DNA of 64,000 nucleotides from Pseudomonas sp. SORT22 (GTDB lineage: Bacteria > Pseudomonadota > Gammaproteobacteria > Pseudomonadales > Pseudomonadaceae), in contig NZ_CP071007.1 of NCBI RefSeq assembly GCF_018417635.1, forward strand, positions 3,224,501 through 3,288,500, written 5' to 3'. A program made the position numbers and the translations under genes. The notes beneath the pieces are model-generated. The model was not told where the DNA came from, made no database searches, and worked only from the letters and a program-made list of their open reading frames with translations. This document shows, in pieces, positions 18,906 through 27,885 of the stretch. Positions within the stretch are counted from its first letter, which is position 1, and every line of letters starts with the position of its first letter.

Positions 18906-20996
18906 TTACACCTGGCCGAGGCGAATCAACGCATCGACCGCGGTGGTGCCCTGGGCACCGACCATTAATGGGTTGACATCCAGTTCGAGCAATTGCGCAG
19001 CGTTTTCGCAGGCGTAGTCGGCCACCGCACGAATCGCCGCCACCAGCGCCTCGAGGTCGGCCGCTTCACGGCCGCGAAAGCCCTGGAGCAAGGCGGCGCT
19101 GCGCAGGCCGAGCACGGCCTTGCGGATGGCGCCGTCGGTGGTCGGCAGCAGCAGGCTGGTGCTGTCCTTGAGCAACTCGACGAGGATGCCGCCCGCGCCT
19201 ATCACCAGCGCCAGGCCGAAGTCGTTCTCGCGCTTGATGCCGACGATCAGCTCGGCCAGCGGCGCGCTGGCCATGGGTTCGAGCAGCACCTGGTCGAACA
19301 CTACACCCGGTGCATAGGCCGCGATCCGCGTACGCATCTGTTCCAGGGCCGCGCCCAGGGCCTGGGGGTCACGCAGGTTGAGGGCGACGGCGCCGGCTTC
19401 GGTCTTGTGCGGCAGTTGCGCGCTGACCGCTTTGAGCACCAAAGGATAGCCAACCGTTTCAGCATCCTTGAGGGCTTGCTCAGGGCTGCTCAACACGCCC
19501 TTGGGCACCGCCAGGCCGAACGCCTGCAAGGCTTGCTTGGACTGCCACTCGGTGAGCAGCTCGCCCTCGCCATGCAGTGCCTGCGGGCACAACGGCGCCA
19601 ATGCCGACTCGCCCAGATCAAGCAGCGCCTGACGCCTGGCCTGGTACGCGGCAATCCGCCCCCAGGCCGCCAGGCCATCCTCGACGCCCTGCAGCGCGGC
19701 AATGCCGTGGCCATGCAGGCGCTCGCGGGCAACGGCCGGCAGCAGCTCGGGCAAGGCCGAGGTGACAAAACCGCTCTTGCCGTGGCGTTTGAGCGCCGCG
19801 CAGTACAGCTCCAGCAGCAGGTCGCACTCCTTGCGCTCGCCGGTGAACTCGGCCGGGTAGTCGAGCACCAGCATGGCGGCATCGGCCTCGGTGCGCAGGG
19901 CGCTGTCGAGCATGCGCTCAAGCGCGCAGGCGTCGCCCCAGATCGCCGTGGTGAAGTCCAGCGGGTTGACCAGGTTGGCATAGCTTGGCAACACCTGGGT
20001 CAGCTCGCCGACCTGGCCGTCATCCAGCTTCGGCAGGCTCAGCGCGTTGCGTTCGGCATAGTCGGCAATCAGCCCGGCGTCGCCACCGGAGCAGGCCAGG
20101 GCAATCAGCCTGCCGCCCTTGGGCAACTGGCCGCAGGCGGCGGCCTTGAGGGTTTCGACAAAGCTCACCGGGCCGCTGACGCGGATCACCCCGAGGCGCT
20201 CGAACAGGCTGTCATACAGCGCATCGGAGCCGGACAGCGAGCTGGTGTGGCTCAGCGCCAGTTGCGCGCCGATCTGCGACACCCCGGTTTTCAGGGCGAT
20301 GATCGGGATGCCCTTTTCCAGCGCCTTGTGCGCGGCGCGGGCAAAGCCCGGCACGTTCTTCAGGCCTTCCAGGTGCAGGCCGATGGCGGTCACCCGCGGC
20401 TCATCGAGCAGCGCGTCCATCAGTTCGGCGATACCGATCTGCGCCTGGTTGCCCACCGAGGCCATGTAGGCCACCGGCAGCGAGCGGTCGCTCATCGACA
20501 GGTTGTAGGCAAAGTTGCCGCTCTGGGTCAGCACCGCCACGCCCTTCTCCACCGCCTTGCCGCCATGGGCCACCGGCCACAGCGCCGAGCTGTGCAGGTA
20601 GTCGAGCAGGCCATAGCAGTTGGGGCCCAGCAGCGCCATGTCGCCGGCGGCCTTGAGCAGTTGCTGTTGCAGGGCCAGGCCTTCGGCGCCGGTTTCGGCA
20701 AAGCCCGAGGCGTAGCAAATCGCCCCGCCGGCGCCCTTGGCGGCCAGCTCGGCCACGCAGGTCAGGGTCAGTTCGCGGTTGGTGGCGATGAACACCGCAT
20801 CCGGCGCACAGGGCAACTCGGCGACGCTGCGCACGCACGGCACGCCATCGAGGCTGTCGTGCTGCGGGTTGACCAGCCACATCTGCCCTGGGTAGCCGCC
20901 TTCGGCGCAGCGCTTGAAGGCCCGGGCCATGCTGCGCCCGCCGACGAAGGCCAGGTGGCGCGGGGCGAGCAGGCGTTTGAGGTTGTCTCGTAACAT
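18906..20996 (-). CDS. ADP-forming acyl-CoA synthetase (acetate-CoA ligase family)
   Basis: 696-residue fusion of the two subunits of ADP-forming acyl-CoA synthetases. The N-terminal CoA-binding Rossmann domain is at about residues 1-130 and the succinyl-CoA-ligase-like domain at about 145-450. His250 in LSHTSSLSGSD matches the phosphorylated histidine. A C-terminal ATP-grasp domain begins near residue 485 (AFGLAVPKGVLSSPEQALK, then GYPLVLKAVSAQLPHKTEAGAV). It makes an acyl-CoA from acid, CoA and ATP, releasing ADP and phosphate. The substrate is unknown; position between aruI and an acyl-CoA dehydrogenase suggests a guanidino- or amino-acid-derived carboxylate. AGGAG precedes the ATG by 8 bases. 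Confidence 0.88.
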   Translation of the reverse strand: MLRDNLKRLLAPRHLAFVGGRSMARAFKRCAEGGYPGQMWLVNPQHDSLDGVPCVRSVAELPCAPDAVFIATNRELTLTCVAELAAKGAGGAICYASGFAETGAEGLALQQQLLKAAGDMALLGPNCYGLLDYLHSSALWPVAHGGKAVEKGVAVLTQSGNFAYNLSMSDRSLPVAYMASVGNQAQIGIAELMDALLDEPRVTAIGLHLEGLKNVPGFARAAHKALEKGIPIIALKTGVSQIGAQLALSHTSSLSGSDALYDSLFERLGVIRVSGPVSFVETLKAAACGQLPKGGRLIALACSGGDAGLIADYAERNALSLPKLDDGQVGELTQVLPSYANLVNPLDFTTAIWGDACALERMLDSALRTEADAAMLVLDYPAEFTGERKECDLLLELYCAALKRHGKSGFVTSALPELLPAVARERLHGHGIAALQGVEDGLAAWGRIAAYQARRQALLDLGESALAPLCPQALHGEGELLTEWQSKQALQAFGLAVPKGVLSSPEQALKDAETVGYPLVLKAVSAQLPHKTEAGAVALNLRDPQALGAALEQMRTRIAAYAPGVVFDQVLLEPMASAPLAELIVGIKRENDFGLALVIGAGGILVELLKDSTSLLLPTTDGAIRKAVLGLRSAALLQGFRGREAADLEALVAAIRAVADYACENAAQLLELDVNPLMVGAQGTTAVDALIRLGQV

Positions 20997-21010
20997 GAGC
21001 AGGCTCCTGG

Positions 21011-22171
21011 TCAGCGCAGCAGCGGGCGCAGCAGTTCACGGGAAATGATGTGCCGCTGGATCTCCGAGGTGCCCTCCCAGACCCGCTCGATGCGCGCATT
21101 GCGCCAGATCCGCTCGACCGGCCCTTCGTCCATCAGGCCCATGCCGCCATAGATCTGCACCGCCTCATCGGCGACCTTGCCGAGCACTTCACTGGCAAAC
21201 AGCTTGGCCATGCCCGCCTCGCCGTCGGTCATCGTGCCCTGGTCCATTTTCCAGGCAGTGTGCAGGGTCAATAGCTCAGCGGCGCGGATTTGCGTGGCCA
21301 TGTCGGCGAGCTTGAACGAAATGCCCTGGTAGGTGCCGATCGGCTGGCCGAACTGCTTGCGGTCGGCCGCCCATTGCAGCGACACATCCAGGGCGCGCTG
21401 GGCCTGGCCAACACAGTTGGCGGCGACCATCACCCGCCCGGCGGTTAGCCAGGCGTTGGCCACTTCCCAGCCCTTGCCGACCTCACCCAGCACCTTGCTG
21501 GCCGGCACCTTGCAGTCATCGAAGAACAGCTCGAAGGTGTGATAGCCGCGGTTGCTCACGCACTTGGGGCCGCGGCGGATGGTCATGCCCGGGGTGCCGC
21601 GGTCGACCAGAAAGGCGGTCACCGCGTTGCGCGTCTTGCCGTTGTGCTGGTAGGTGTCGGTGACGGCGAAGACAATGGCGAAATCGGCATGCCCGGCATG
21701 GCTGATAAAGTGCTTGCTGCCGTTGAGCACAAAGTTGTCGCCCTCGCGCACAGCGCGGGTCTTGATCGCGTTGGCATCGGAGCCAGCGCCAGGCTCGGTG
21801 AGGGCAAAGCAGTCGGTCTTCTCGCCCTGGATGCACGGCAGCAGGTAGTCGTTGATCTGTTCGTCCTTGCAGGCCATGAGGATCTTCGACGGCCGCGCGA
21901 CAAACACATGCAGGGCCCACGACACCTTCGACAGCTCGCGTTCGATCAGCGCCTGGGACAGGTAGTCGAGGCCGCCACCGCCGACTTCCTCGGGCATGTT
22001 GAAGGCATAGAAGCCGGCGGCGATGGCCTTGCCGCGAATCTGCGCGGCAAGCTCTGGCGAGACCTCGTCGGCGCGGTCGACGGCCTCTTCATGGGGCAGT
22101 AACTCCTTGGCGACAAAACTGCGTACCGCTTCCACCAACATTTGTTGTTCTTGGGTCAGTTGGAAATTCAT
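21011..22171 (-). CDS. Acyl-CoA dehydrogenase
   Basis: 386-residue FAD flavoprotein of the short/medium-chain acyl-CoA dehydrogenase family. The catalytic base is Glu366 in VWEGTSEIQRHIISREL. FALTEPGAGSDANAIKTRA is the flavin/substrate loop, and YGGMGLMDEGPVERIWRNARI is also conserved. The ATG at 22171 gives the standard N-terminus MNFQLTQEQQMLVEAVRSF; the longer reading adds 42 residues overlapping the end of the preceding gene. It would put a 2,3 double bond into the CoA ester made by the adjacent synthetase. It lies 31 bases after the enoyl-CoA hydratase gene and 14 before the synthetase gene. Confidence 0.92.
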   Translation of the reverse strand: MNFQLTQEQQMLVEAVRSFVAKELLPHEEAVDRADEVSPELAAQIRGKAIAAGFYAFNMPEEVGGGGLDYLSQALIERELSKVSWALHVFVARPSKILMACKDEQINDYLLPCIQGEKTDCFALTEPGAGSDANAIKTRAVREGDNFVLNGSKHFISHAGHADFAIVFAVTDTYQHNGKTRNAVTAFLVDRGTPGMTIRRGPKCVSNRGYHTFELFFDDCKVPASKVLGEVGKGWEVANAWLTAGRVMVAANCVGQAQRALDVSLQWAADRKQFGQPIGTYQGISFKLADMATQIRAAELLTLHTAWKMDQGTMTDGEAGMAKLFASEVLGKVADEAVQIYGGMGLMDEGPVERIWRNARIERVWEGTSEIQRHIISRELLRPLLR

Positions 22172-22202
22172 GAGTCGATCCTGAAGAAGTGCTTGTAAGT
22201 GT

Positions 22203-22994
22203 TTATTTGCCAACGAAATTAGCAGTGCGCTTCTCGACGGCGGCGCGCAACGCTTCGGCGCCGTCTGCGCTGCGCCCGCACAGCAGCCCGGCGGCAAGCT
22301 CAGCCTGTAGCTGCTCGCCCAGGGTGCGCTGGGCGCCGTCGCGGATCAGCTGCTTGGTCTGGGCGAAGGCGAAGGTCGGGCCCTTGGCCAGGCGCCCGGC
22401 AAGGTCTGCGGTCACCGCCAGCAACTGCTCATCGGCGCACACCTCGCCGACCAGCCCGGCCGCCAGGGCCCGCTCGGCGCCCCACAGCTCATCGAGAAAC
22501 AGCAGGCGCTTGGCCTGTTCGCTGCCGATCAGCCGTGGCAGGTGCCAGCTGGCGCCGGCATCCGGGCTGTAGGCCATGCTGGTGTAGCCAGCCTTGAACC
22601 GCGCCGAGGCTGCTGCTACGCGCAGGTCGCAGCACAGGGTCAGGTCCATGCCGGCGCCGACGGCGGTGCCGTTGATGGCGGCGATGGTTGGCTTGTCGAG
22701 GCTGTGCAGGCGCTGCATCAAGGCATGGGCAGTTTCGGTCCAGCCGTAGCTTTCCAGCGCGCCGCGGGCTTCGGCCTCGGCCCATTCGGCAAGGTCGGCG
22801 CCGGCGCAGAAGCTGCGGCCCGTACCGGTCAGCACCACCACACGCACGGCCGGGTCGGCGTTATGGGCGTCGAGCAAGGCATGCAGGTTTTTCAGGCTGG
22901 GGATGTCCAGCGCGTTGCGCTGGTCGGGGCGGTTGAGGGTGATCCAGGCAATGCCGGCTTCGACCTGGCTGAGCAGCGACGCAGGAGGGGTCAT
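22203..22994 (-). CDS. Enoyl-CoA hydratase/isomerase, PaaG-like
   Basis: 263-residue crotonase-fold enzyme. The oxyanion hole is formed by CAGADLAEW and GTAVGAGMDLTLCCDLRVA. At the second catalytic position it reads YSPDAGASWHLPRLIG, with Asp in place of the usual hydratase Glu. This is the pattern of PaaG-type isomerases, so isomerisation instead of plain hydration is possible. The ATG at 22994 follows GAGG by 6 bases; the longer reading (17 more residues) runs back into the promoter region. It is the first gene of the seven-gene operon ending at 13919. Confidence 0.88.
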   Translation of the reverse strand: MTPPASLLSQVEAGIAWITLNRPDQRNALDIPSLKNLHALLDAHNADPAVRVVVLTGTGRSFCAGADLAEWAEAEARGALESYGWTETAHALMQRLHSLDKPTIAAINGTAVGAGMDLTLCCDLRVAAASARFKAGYTSMAYSPDAGASWHLPRLIGSEQAKRLLFLDELWGAERALAAGLVGEVCADEQLLAVTADLAGRLAKGPTFAFAQTKQLIRDGAQRTLGEQLQAELAAGLLCGRSADGAEALRAAVEKRTANFVGK

Positions 22995-23043
22995 GGGTGG
23001 CCTCGAATTATTGTGGTTGGCGTTAGAGGTATGACGTGAGGCC

Positions 23044-23073
23044 ATACTAAACGAGTGTTCAACAAGGAGACAA
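23044..23073 (-). promoter_or_regulatory. Candidate sigma-70 promoter of the aru/acyl-CoA operon
   Basis: On the minus strand a -35-like TTGTCT (23073-23068) and a -10-like TAGTAT (23049-23044) are separated by 18 bases, each matching 4 of 6 consensus bases. The ATG of the first gene is 50 bases downstream. A palindromic site (23047-23062) overlaps the -10 and spacer, and a direct repeat (23092-23110) lies upstream, as expected for a promoter with both a repressor and an activator. No transcript start is known. Confidence 0.45.
23047..23062. promoter_or_regulatory. Candidate TetR-type operator in the aru operon promoter
   Basis: CTAAACGAGTGTTCAA shares 10 of 16 fixed positions (YTRAACGASYGWWCAA) with sites at 28660-28675 and 29497-29512. 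It lies over the -10 and spacer of the candidate promoter, a usual place for repression. The TetR-type regulator encoded at 28672-29316 is the obvious candidate to bind it. Confidence 0.4.
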
Positions 23074-23091
23074 TCGGTTGCACTACTTGCT

Positions 23092-23110
23092 GTAACAGGT
23101 GAAGTAACAG
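23092..23110. promoter_or_regulatory. Direct repeat, candidate AruR-binding site
   Basis: GTAACAG occurs at 23092-23098 and again at 23104-23110, a 12-base period, about 20-40 bases upstream of the candidate -35. A third copy lies on the opposite strand at 23169-23175. OmpR-family regulators such as AruR bind short direct repeats upstream of the promoters they activate, so this is a plausible target. No identical pair was found before the permease or aruR genes. Confidence 0.35.
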
Positions 23111-23190
23111 AGCTATCTTTTTGTTTTTAAAAGATTTAAATATTTACATGAAGAAGTAATGGCCGCGCCTGTTACAACTTTGTACAACCT

Positions 23191-23245
23191 ATCGCGGGGC
23201 AAGCCCGCTCCTACATTTACAGGTAGGAGCGGCTTGCCCCGCGAT
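23191..23245. repeat. REP pair after the permease gene
   Basis: ATCGCGGGGCAAGCCCGCTCCTAC (23191-23214) is answered by its reverse complement less one base (23223-23245). The loop is only 8 bases, giving a very stable hairpin. It ends 4 bases before the permease stop codon and lies between the permease and the aru operon promoter, where it could end the permease transcript. Confidence 0.88.
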
Positions 23246-23249
23246 GGGT

Positions 23250-24653
23250 TTACACCGACGGCGCCAACACCGCCTGGCGCTTGCGGTGGATGATGAAGTA
23301 CGCCGCGTAACACACGGCGATGAAACCAAAACCCCAGTACAGCGACGGCCGCTGGGTTTCGTCCAGGGCCAGGAACACGAACAGCGAACTGCACAGGGTG
23401 ATGCACAGCAGCGGCACCAGCGGGAACAGTGGCGCGCGGTACTTGAGGTCGGCCAGCTTGCCGCCATCGCGCAGGTACGCACGGCGGAATTTGTACTGGG
23501 CCAGGGCAATGACGATCCAGGTCACGGTGCCGGACATGCCGCTCACCGCCATCAGCACCATGAACAAGGTGTCGGCGGCAACGAAGCTGGTCATCAGCGA
23601 CACCAGGGCAAAGCACAGGGTGATGCTCAGGGCCCGCAGCGGCACGCCGCGCTTGCTCAAGGGCGACAGGCTCTTGGGTGCCATGCCGGTCTTGGACATG
23701 GCCCAGAGGATGCGCGTCGAGGCATACAGGCCGGAGTTGCCCACCGACAGGATCGCGGTAAGGATGACGAAGTTCATCAGGTCGGCCGCGTAGGGAATGC
23801 CGACCATGTCGAACACCTGCACGAACGGGCTCTCCATCAGCCCGGCCTGCTGCCACGGCACGATGGCCGAAAGCACAACGATGGCCAGCACGTAGAAGAT
23901 CAGTACGCGGAACACCACGTTGCGCACCGCACGCGGGATGCTCTTCTCCGGCTGGTCGGTTTCACCGGCGGCCACGCCCATGATCTCGCAGCCCTGGAAG
24001 GCATAGACCACGGTCATCATCACCGCGAACACCGCCGACAGGCCGTTGGGAAACATCGAGTCGCCGATCAGGTTGTTCATCATCGGCGCCGGCTCGCCGC
24101 TGGTCAGCGGGATCGCGCCGAAGATCACCAGCACGCCGACGATGATAAACCCGAGGATCGCCGCCACCTTGATCCCCGAGAACCAGTACTCGGCTTCGCC
24201 AAAGGCGCGGGTGGCCAGGGCATTGAGGCCGAACAGCACCACCACGAACAGCGCCGACCAGTACCAGATCGGCACCTCGGGGAACCAGCGCACCATCAGC
24301 ATGCCGGCGGCGGTGAACTCAAGGCCGACGGTGGTGGCCCAGCTCATCCAGTACACCCAGCCGATCATGAAGCCGGTGGCCGGGCCGATGAACTTGGTCG
24401 CGTGAGTCTGGAACGAGCCGGACACCGGCATCTGCACCGACAGCTCGCCCAGGCAGACCATCACCAGGTACATCAGGAAACCGGCCACCAGGTAGGCAAG
24501 GATTGCGCCCATGGGCCCGCCCTGGTTGATGGTCACCCCCGAGCCCATGAACAGCCCGGTACCGATCACCCCGCCCAGCGACAGCATGAAGATGTGCCGG
24601 CTTTTCAGCGCGCGGGTCAGGTGGATGCCTTTACGGTCAGTAGAGTCAGTCAT
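23250..24653 (-). CDS. Amino-acid permease of the APC superfamily, probably for arginine or related compounds
   Basis: 467-residue inner-membrane transporter of the AAT/amino-acid permease family. The signature GGVIGTGLFMGSG opens the first helix, and the remaining hydrophobic segments fit the usual 12 helices. GCEIMGVAAGETDQPEKSIPRAVR is the conserved helix 6-7 region. It imports amino acids by proton symport. Arginine as substrate is inferred from its place between aruS and the aruHI operon; from memory P. aeruginosa has a permease in the same spot. A 22-codon leader ORF ends 9 bases before its ATG, and the GAGG overlapping that stop is its Shine-Dalgarno. Confidence 0.87.
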   Translation of the reverse strand: MTDSTDRKGIHLTRALKSRHIFMLSLGGVIGTGLFMGSGVTINQGGPMGAILAYLVAGFLMYLVMVCLGELSVQMPVSGSFQTHATKFIGPATGFMIGWVYWMSWATTVGLEFTAAGMLMVRWFPEVPIWYWSALFVVVLFGLNALATRAFGEAEYWFSGIKVAAILGFIIVGVLVIFGAIPLTSGEPAPMMNNLIGDSMFPNGLSAVFAVMMTVVYAFQGCEIMGVAAGETDQPEKSIPRAVRNVVFRVLIFYVLAIVVLSAIVPWQQAGLMESPFVQVFDMVGIPYAADLMNFVILTAILSVGNSGLYASTRILWAMSKTGMAPKSLSPLSKRGVPLRALSITLCFALVSLMTSFVAADTLFMVLMAVSGMSGTVTWIVIALAQYKFRRAYLRDGGKLADLKYRAPLFPLVPLLCITLCSSLFVFLALDETQRPSLYWGFGFIAVCYAAYFIIHRKRQAVLAPSV

Positions 24654-24662
24654 GTCGGCACC

Positions 24663-24731
24663 TCAACAGTGGTTGAAGCGCGGGAGGGACAGGCGATGGT
24701 GCGGGGACGGCTGAGCTTTACGGCAGTTCAT
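24663..24731 (-). CDS. Short upstream leader ORF of the permease gene
   Basis: A 22-codon ORF ([20 protein letters not shown], then HC and TGA) precedes the permease. It has its own strong Shine-Dalgarno (GGAG, 9 bases before ATG), and its stop overlaps the permease's GAGGTG, so the two could be translationally coupled. Seven of 22 residues are basic (3 Arg, 1 Lys, 3 His). An arginine- or basic-amino-acid-sensing leader is conceivable, but Arg and Pro codons are also common by chance in G+C-rich DNA. Too short for homology judgement. Confidence 0.45.
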   Translation of the reverse strand: MNCRKAQPSPHHRLSLPRFNHC

Positions 24732-24742
24732 TATTATTATCT

Positions 24743-24789
24743 CCAATAAGCTTCGAAGACCGCGTGCAGCGGTTGCCGTCGATTATTGG
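24743..24789 (-). promoter_or_regulatory. Inverted repeat in the permease 5' leader
   Basis: On the minus strand CCAATAA (24789-24783) pairs with TTATTGG (24749-24743). Inside it ACCGC-TGCAC-GCGGT can form a 5-bp stem. The 3' arm runs straight into the GGAG of the leader ORF, so folding would compete with ribosome access there. This fits a structured leader, though it could also be an operator in DNA. Confidence 0.4.
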
Positions 24790-24855
24790 AAAGCGATGTA
24801 AGCTGGCGTTGTACCTGAAGATCGAAGATGTAAAAAGTCGTAAGGTTTTTGTACG

Positions 24856-27108
24856 TCAGCTCTGGATCAACTGTTTGAGGGTCTGTGCGGCCAGGCGCAA
24901 CTGCTCGGTCAAGGGTGCTTGCAATGCTTTCAGGGCCGCCTGGTGCTTGCCCAGCGCTGCTGCTTCGAGCTCGCGCAGTACCGTCGCCAGGCCGCTAAAA
25001 CCCAGGGAGTCGCTGCTGCCGGCGAGGCGATGGGCCAGGTGTGCGACCTCGGTACAGTCACCGGCCTTGAGCGCCTCGGCCAGCGCGCCTTGGTGCTGTT
25101 CGAGGGCATCGCGCAGCACCGTCAGCAAACCCTGGACTTTCTGTTCGCCGAGCAGGCTGCGATGGGTATCGAGCAGCGCCCAGTCCATGCCCTGCCCGGC
25201 CGTCGCCGCCTCGACCACCACCCCCTGTTGCGCCAGCGCCTGGCGCAGGCTGTCGAGCTTCAGCGGCTTGGCGAGGATGCCCTGCATGCCCGCCGCAAGA
25301 AATCCGCGCACCAGCGCCGGTTGCACGCTGGCGGTCAGCGCCAGGATCCGGCAAGCGCGGTTCGGCCCGGGAATGCGGCGGATCTGCCGGCACAGCTCGA
25401 CGCCACTGATACCCGGCAGGTGCACATCGAGCAGGATCAGTTCGAAGCGCCGCTGGGCGCAGAGCTCCAGCGCCTGTTCACCGTCTTCGGCCATCCACAA
25501 GCGGTGGCCGTCACGCTGCAGCAGGCCGCGCACCACCTCGCGGTTGAGCTCGACGTCTTCGACCACAAGAATATCCAGGGCCTGCACCGCTGCTGCCGGC
25601 AGCAGCGCCGGGGCCTCGGCGGCAGCCGCTTGCAGCTGCAGCTCGAACCAGAAACAACTGCCCTGGCCCTCAACGCTTTCAAGACCGATGCGCCCACCGA
25701 GCAGCTCGACCAGGTGCTTGCAGATCGCCAGGCCCAGGCCGGTGCCGCCGTAACGCCGGGCCACGGCGTCGCTGGCCTGGACGAAGCGATCGAAAATCCG
25801 CCCCTGCACCGGCGCAGCGATGCCGATGCCGTTGTCGCGCACGCTGACCCGCAACTGTTGGCGGCCTTGCGCCTGGTCCAGCACCTGGACATCGACACTC
25901 ACCTCGCCGGCCTCGGTGAACTTGATGGCGTTGGCCAGCAAGTTGCTAAGCACCTGACGCAAAAACTGCTCGGCGCCGTGCTGGCGAGGCGCCAACTGGC
26001 TATCGATGCGACAGCGCAGCACCGTATCGTTGTTCAGCGCTCGCGGCTCGAGCAGGGTCATGACCTCGTCGCATAATTGGCGCAGGGAGAAGTCCACCGG
26101 CTCCGGGTGGCTTTCGCCCTCTTCCAGGCGGGCGAAATACAGCACTTCGTTAAGGATGGTCAGCAAACCTTCGCCGGCTTTGTACAGGGCATCCAGGCGC
26201 TTGCGGTCACGGGCGTCGAGGTGCGCTTCGCGCAGCAGTTCGGCCATGCCGAGGATGCCGTTGAGCGGGGTGCGCAGTTCATGGCTCATGGTTGCCAGGA
26301 AGCGCGACTTGGCCAGGTTCGCCGCCTCGGCCTCCTCCTTGGCATGCATCAGGCTGGCGGTGCGGCGCTCGACCATCTTCTGCAGTTCGTCGCGTTTGTC
26401 CTGCAGGGCCAGGCGGTCGATTTCACGGCGATCGATATCGCTGAGAATATTGCGCCGCATGTCGTCCAGGGCGTGGGCCACGGTATCGATTTCGTCTTCG
26501 CGGCTGTAGCGGCGCTTGTCCAGGCGCAGCGGCTCCTGCAAATCGCCGGCGCCTATACGGCGGGCAAACTCGGCCATCACCTGCAGGTGGCGGGTGACCA
26601 GGCGGTAGAACAACCCCGACAGGGCCACGGCCAGGCCGCAGAGGAACACGCTCATCCACAACAGGCTGGTCAGCCCGGTGGCGAACAGGCGTCGGTGCAC
26701 CGCGCCCAGGTCGATGCTGACTTCCAGCTCGCCCAAATGGCGTGGCGGCCCTGACGGCGGCTGGTAGTCGAGGGCGAAACGCTCGATGCGCAGCGGCCCT
26801 TGCGGCGCGGCCTCGCCCTGCAGCAAGTCGAAATCGGCGCTGCTCAGGCGCACCCGCGCCACATCGGAGAAGTCCACCAGGCCGCGCAATTGCACGTTCA
26901 GTTGCTCCTGGTTGAGGTCCCAGAGGCTGCGCTCAAGGCTTGCCAGGTAGCCGGCGCGAATCAGCGCCATGCGCGAATCGATGTCGCGCATCTCGCGGCG
27001 GTACTCGAAATACAACTGCACGGTGCTGGCCAGCACGGTAAAGCACAGGCTGAACAACAGGATGAACAGCAGCAGGCGCCGCAGCAGGCCACCGGGTTGC
27101 AGGCGCAT
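24856..27108 (-). CDS. aruS: Hybrid sensor histidine kinase AruS
   Basis: 750-residue membrane kinase. Order: TM1 (about residues 10-32), a periplasmic sensor of about 110 residues, TM2 (about 147-167), HAMP, HisKA with His276 in [11 protein letters not shown], HATPase ([22 protein letters not shown]), a receiver with Asp561 in LLDVHLPG, and an HPt domain with His693 in [12 protein letters not shown]. It is thus a complete internal phosphorelay (His-Asp-His) feeding an external regulator, here AruR. The ATG at 27108 shares its A with the upstream stop (TGATG); a TTG one codon earlier is possible. The name rests on the neighbouring aruHI, permease and AruR genes. In P. aeruginosa AruRS turns on the transaminase pathway in response to arginine. 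Confidence 0.86.
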   Translation of the reverse strand: MRLQPGGLLRRLLLFILLFSLCFTVLASTVQLYFEYRREMRDIDSRMALIRAGYLASLERSLWDLNQEQLNVQLRGLVDFSDVARVRLSSADFDLLQGEAAPQGPLRIERFALDYQPPSGPPRHLGELEVSIDLGAVHRRLFATGLTSLLWMSVFLCGLAVALSGLFYRLVTRHLQVMAEFARRIGAGDLQEPLRLDKRRYSREDEIDTVAHALDDMRRNILSDIDRREIDRLALQDKRDELQKMVERRTASLMHAKEEAEAANLAKSRFLATMSHELRTPLNGILGMAELLREAHLDARDRKRLDALYKAGEGLLTILNEVLYFARLEEGESHPEPVDFSLRQLCDEVMTLLEPRALNNDTVLRCRIDSQLAPRQHGAEQFLRQVLSNLLANAIKFTEAGEVSVDVQVLDQAQGRQQLRVSVRDNGIGIAAPVQGRIFDRFVQASDAVARRYGGTGLGLAICKHLVELLGGRIGLESVEGQGSCFWFELQLQAAAAEAPALLPAAAVQALDILVVEDVELNREVVRGLLQRDGHRLWMAEDGEQALELCAQRRFELILLDVHLPGISGVELCRQIRRIPGPNRACRILALTASVQPALVRGFLAAGMQGILAKPLKLDSLRQALAQQGVVVEAATAGQGMDWALLDTHRSLLGEQKVQGLLTVLRDALEQHQGALAEALKAGDCTEVAHLAHRLAGSSDSLGFSGLATVLRELEAAALGKHQAALKALQAPLTEQLRLAAQTLKQLIQS

Positions 27109-27881
27109 CAACGGGCGTCCGCCGGCAGGTTGACCATGTCGCGGTAGGTGACTTCGCTTTGTTCCAGCCAGCGCTGGATCTCACCGTTGTCGGTCATGCG
27201 CTGCAACTGCTCGTCGATTTGCGCCATGTGCTGGCTCAAGGGTGAATGACGCGACACCGCCACCCGCAGGTAGTCGACGCTCAGCGCGGTGGGCAAGGCC
27301 TGGATGTCCTGGGCGCCAGGCAGGTGTTCGACAAACAATTGGCCGGTGCGCCGCTCCTGGATGACGAAATCGATGCGCCCGCGAATCAGCTTGCCGAAAT
27401 TCTGCTGGCTGTCGGAGACCCACTCGATGTTCTGGTGGCGGGCGACGAAGCGGTCGAAGTCAGGGCCGTAGCTTTCGCCGAACAACAGCCCGCCGCGGTA
27501 GCTGGCAAGGTCCTCAAGGCGCTCGAATTTCACCGGCCGCTGGCGGTTGAAAAACACCGCCACCTCTTCGCGCAACACTGGCACCGTGGAAAAACGCATG
27601 CCCTGGTCGCGCTGGTCGCTGTTGTAGGCCAACACCACGTCGACCCGGCCTTCGGCGGCATCGAGCAGGCAGCGCTTCCAGTTGCCGAGCACGACGATCT
27701 CCACCTCATAGCCCAGGCGCGCGAACAACTGGCGTACCACGGTCGGCGCCAGGCCGCGCACCTGCTTGCCGTCACTCCAGGAGACCGGCGGGTACACCGG
27801 GTAGTCGCAATAGCGGATGCGCTCGGCGCCCTGAGCCTGGGCGCCGAGCACTAGCAGGGCGAGCCAGAACAGCCGCCACAT
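27108..27881 (-). CDS. Periplasmic SBP_bac_3-family binding protein in the aruRS operon
   Basis: 257-residue protein with a signal peptide ([20 protein letters not shown]) and a family-3 solute-binding fold. Examples are [14 protein letters not shown] at the mature start, [21 protein letters not shown], and [20 protein letters not shown]. No transporter genes accompany it; it lies 4 bases after aruR and overlaps aruS by one base, so all three are made together. The likely role is a soluble ligand receptor for the AruS periplasmic domain, but direct uptake via other components cannot be excluded. At 257 residues it has usual length and is not a fragment. Confidence 0.82.
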   Translation of the reverse strand: MWRLFWLALLVLGAQAQGAERIRYCDYPVYPPVSWSDGKQVRGLAPTVVRQLFARLGYEVEIVVLGNWKRCLLDAAEGRVDVVLAYNSDQRDQGMRFSTVPVLREEVAVFFNRQRPVKFERLEDLASYRGGLLFGESYGPDFDRFVARHQNIEWVSDSQQNFGKLIRGRIDFVIQERRTGQLFVEHLPGAQDIQALPTALSVDYLRVAVSRHSPLSQHMAQIDEQLQRMTDNGEIQRWLEQSEVTYRDMVNLPADAR

Positions 27882-27885
27882 GCGC

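Noticed and set aside
18993..20993. 666-codon plus-strand frame across the acyl-CoA synthetase
   Set aside because: Antisense shadow of a protein with a full domain set and catalytic histidine; no Shine-Dalgarno or recognisable domain in the plus-strand frame.
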